The notes below the pieces were generated by a model. It ran no database searches and was not told the DNA's origin. It worked only from the letters and a program-made list of their open reading frames with translations. A program made the position numbers and the translations under genes. This document shows, one piece after another, positions 62,325-64,000 of a stretch of 64,000 nt of DNA. Numbering within the stretch: the stretch's first letter is position 1; every line of letters begins with the position of its first letter. The DNA is from Oryzias latipes (taxonomy: Eukaryota > Chordata > Actinopteri > Beloniformes > Adrianichthyidae), in assembly GCF_002234675.1 (NCBI RefSeq), contig NC_019876.2, positions 12,583,245-12,647,244 of the forward strand. Direction: 5' to 3'.

Positions 62325-64000
62325 GTGAGAGCGACTTGGCTGGGTGGGTGGTGGTGGGCGTCGGCGGGGGTGGTGGGGTGGGTGCAGGTGTGTGAACACA
62401 GGAGCCACTGTACCGGGAGATATCAGACACTCCGGTTTGGTCCACAACACCCCCCACCCGTCGAGCAGGTTTTCCCACGTTTTCGTACAGACGGTCTGCC
62501 TACATCATGTGTGGAGGACCGAAACTCAGGAGGGGGGCTTCAAAGTGCCCCTTTTCTGGCCACATTTGCTCTGACGTTGACCTCAGGCTGCACCTGAGCT
62601 CTGAAGGTCACCCGGGGTTTGATCACAGACGGAGGGAAGTTTGGGCCTGAATCAATGATTAACCCAACGAAGAGTTCAAACTGCAGGACTCTTACTGTTT
62701 GACACATTCCCAATTATATCTCCCCCTATTTGAGCCTTTTAACGGTTTGTTTGTGGCTAACCTCTTTGGTATTCAGACCCGGAACTTCCCTCAAAACCCA
62801 CCCAGAGGAAAATCTGTGTTTTCAACATGTTCTTGTGGCATTTTTATGATGACGGAGAACATATATAAAGTAAATTAAGTTCAAATTGGCAGTTCTGAGG
62901 ATTTCTTTATTAAAATTGTTGCGAATCAGGAGCAGACGAAAAGATACCATTTGAAGAAAAAATCGTACTTGTGACGTAGAAAATATGTAGGGCGGGGCAC
63001 AAGCTTCGCTCCATTCTGATGCATCCACTTGTAGACGACTAGGTCCATGTACGTCTTTGTTTTCCTTATCTGAGCTGGAATCTGGATCAAAACTGTAGGG
63101 CTGGATAGCTCCCATACTGCTTGCTATTTTTAATGTTAGGTTGGGGTTATGAAGGGCTGTAAGCTACCGGGAGACTATAAACAGATGTCAGGAAGTACGG
63201 GTGGTCACACCCACAACTAAGAGGCGAAAATGTCATGAAATACTGCAGCTCTGCAAAAACTATGTCCTAGAAACAATATAGGTTGTGTTGATTTTGGCTA
63301 AAATTGCCTAACTATAATTAAAGGGCCACTAGGAAGGCTTTTACAGTAGATGATCGGAGTGGGACTTTAATTTTGGAAGCTCAGGTGGAGCAAAGCACAC
63401 CTCTATTGACTGCTCCAACTATGTCATAGAAACCTTCAGTCCCTTGCCTTATCTTCATCTGTGTTTGTCCCTCAAAGGGAATTCCCAGGAAATGTTTATG
63501 CTGCTGAATAAGTGTGTGAACTCTCAGAAACGTGCACACCCCCCCCCCCCCCCCACCAGCCGTCTTATCTTTCTGCCCCACTATTCCCAACCTCTCTCTA
63601 GGGTCCACGAATGGACCTAAGTAAGAGAAAAAAAAAACCAGCATTGATTGATATCATGAGATTGAATGCGCCGACTGCCTTTACAGGTGGATGTGGTCTG
63701 TAGGTAAAACATGGACAAAGCTGTACATGATCTACAGGGAATGGCAGTGTTGTTAATTTAGCCTGTAGAGCACAAATGTTCTTGCAGATTTTTATGCTAC
63801 GGGTAGGCTGTGGGCGATACGTTGTAGCAAACACTCAAACAACACACAACAATAAGGGTAAAGTAGGTGAGACGGAGGCGTGTTGTACAGATCTTTCATT
63901 TTTTTCGACCCTTCTAAATCCTGCGCTCGGTGCAAGGAGCCGTTGCGCACAGCCTGACTGTTAGAAATTGGACGATTGCTGTGTAGTTTTTGTCAGCATC
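62325..64000 (+). other. plcb3: plcb3 intron 1 (partial)
   Basis: Includes a family-A MITE (62792-63370) and a C-rich run (63539-63554). No sequence for the next plcb3 exon (PH-domain continuation) was recognised. Confidence 0.7.
62792..63370. mobile_element. MITE family A copy in plcb3 intron 1
   Basis: The left end CAAAACCCACCCAGAGGAAA is diverged; the right end GATCGGAGTGGGACTTTAA is good. Internal ATGTTCTTGTGGCATTTTTA and GCTCTGCAAAAACTATGTCC fit the family. Confidence 0.78.

Noticed and set aside
62325-62597. Extension of plcb3 exon 1 past its donor
   Set aside because: GTGAGA donor at the conserved exon end; the downstream residues have no match to PLC-beta.

Overview
The window is vertebrate nuclear DNA, most likely from a percomorph-type ray-finned fish. 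It has small exons with GT/AG introns, a eukaryotic tRNA-Ile with the vertebrate sequence, polyadenylation signals, CpG-rich promoters, and a dense load of short inverted-repeat transposons of types common in teleosts. No database search was possible. Protein names rest on recognisable family sequence, and exon borders were placed by hand from splice sites and reading phase.

Layout: (1) 1-6696, + strand: the 3' part of a Prospero-family homeobox gene (prox1b/prox3-like). Its introns hold an intact tRNA-Ile(AAT), a decayed tRNA-Ile copy split by a transposon, a LINE remnant and a complete 915-bp hAT element. (2) 10067-14421, +: tmem179b, five exons. (3) 15935/16240-16515, +: an unrecognised short coiled-coil protein, possibly a two-exon gene whose first coding exon is just the ATG. 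(4) 18145-20841, -: brms1, seven coding exons. A probable noncoding first exon ends at 22818, in front of four CCAAT boxes spaced 31-33 bp. (5) 25446-48370, -: ppp1r14b, with exons 2-4 close together and a 22.4-kb first intron full of nested transposons. (6) 48371-62225: about 13.9 kb of intergenic DNA. (7) 62226-62324, +: coding exon 1 of plcb3, whose remaining exons lie beyond the window.

The ppp1r14b and plcb3 starts face away from each other, as in the human 11q13 region, where BRMS1 also lies; TMEM179B is on human 11q12. The window is therefore a fish counterpart of the 11q12-q13 block, with a Prospero gene joined to it that the human block lacks. The genes do not form one pathway. BRMS1 acts in SIN3-HDAC repression, PPP1R14B inhibits myosin phosphatase, PLCB3 is a Gq effector, TMEM179B is a four-helix membrane protein, and the Prospero gene encodes a transcription factor.

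Most of the rest is transposon debris. I found no sign of a new enzymatic or defence system. The best leads are the phased CCAAT array at brms1, the orphan coiled-coil gene, the tRNA-Ile gene/pseudogene pair, a long hairpin near 17.4 kb, and transposon nests that allow relative dating of families.
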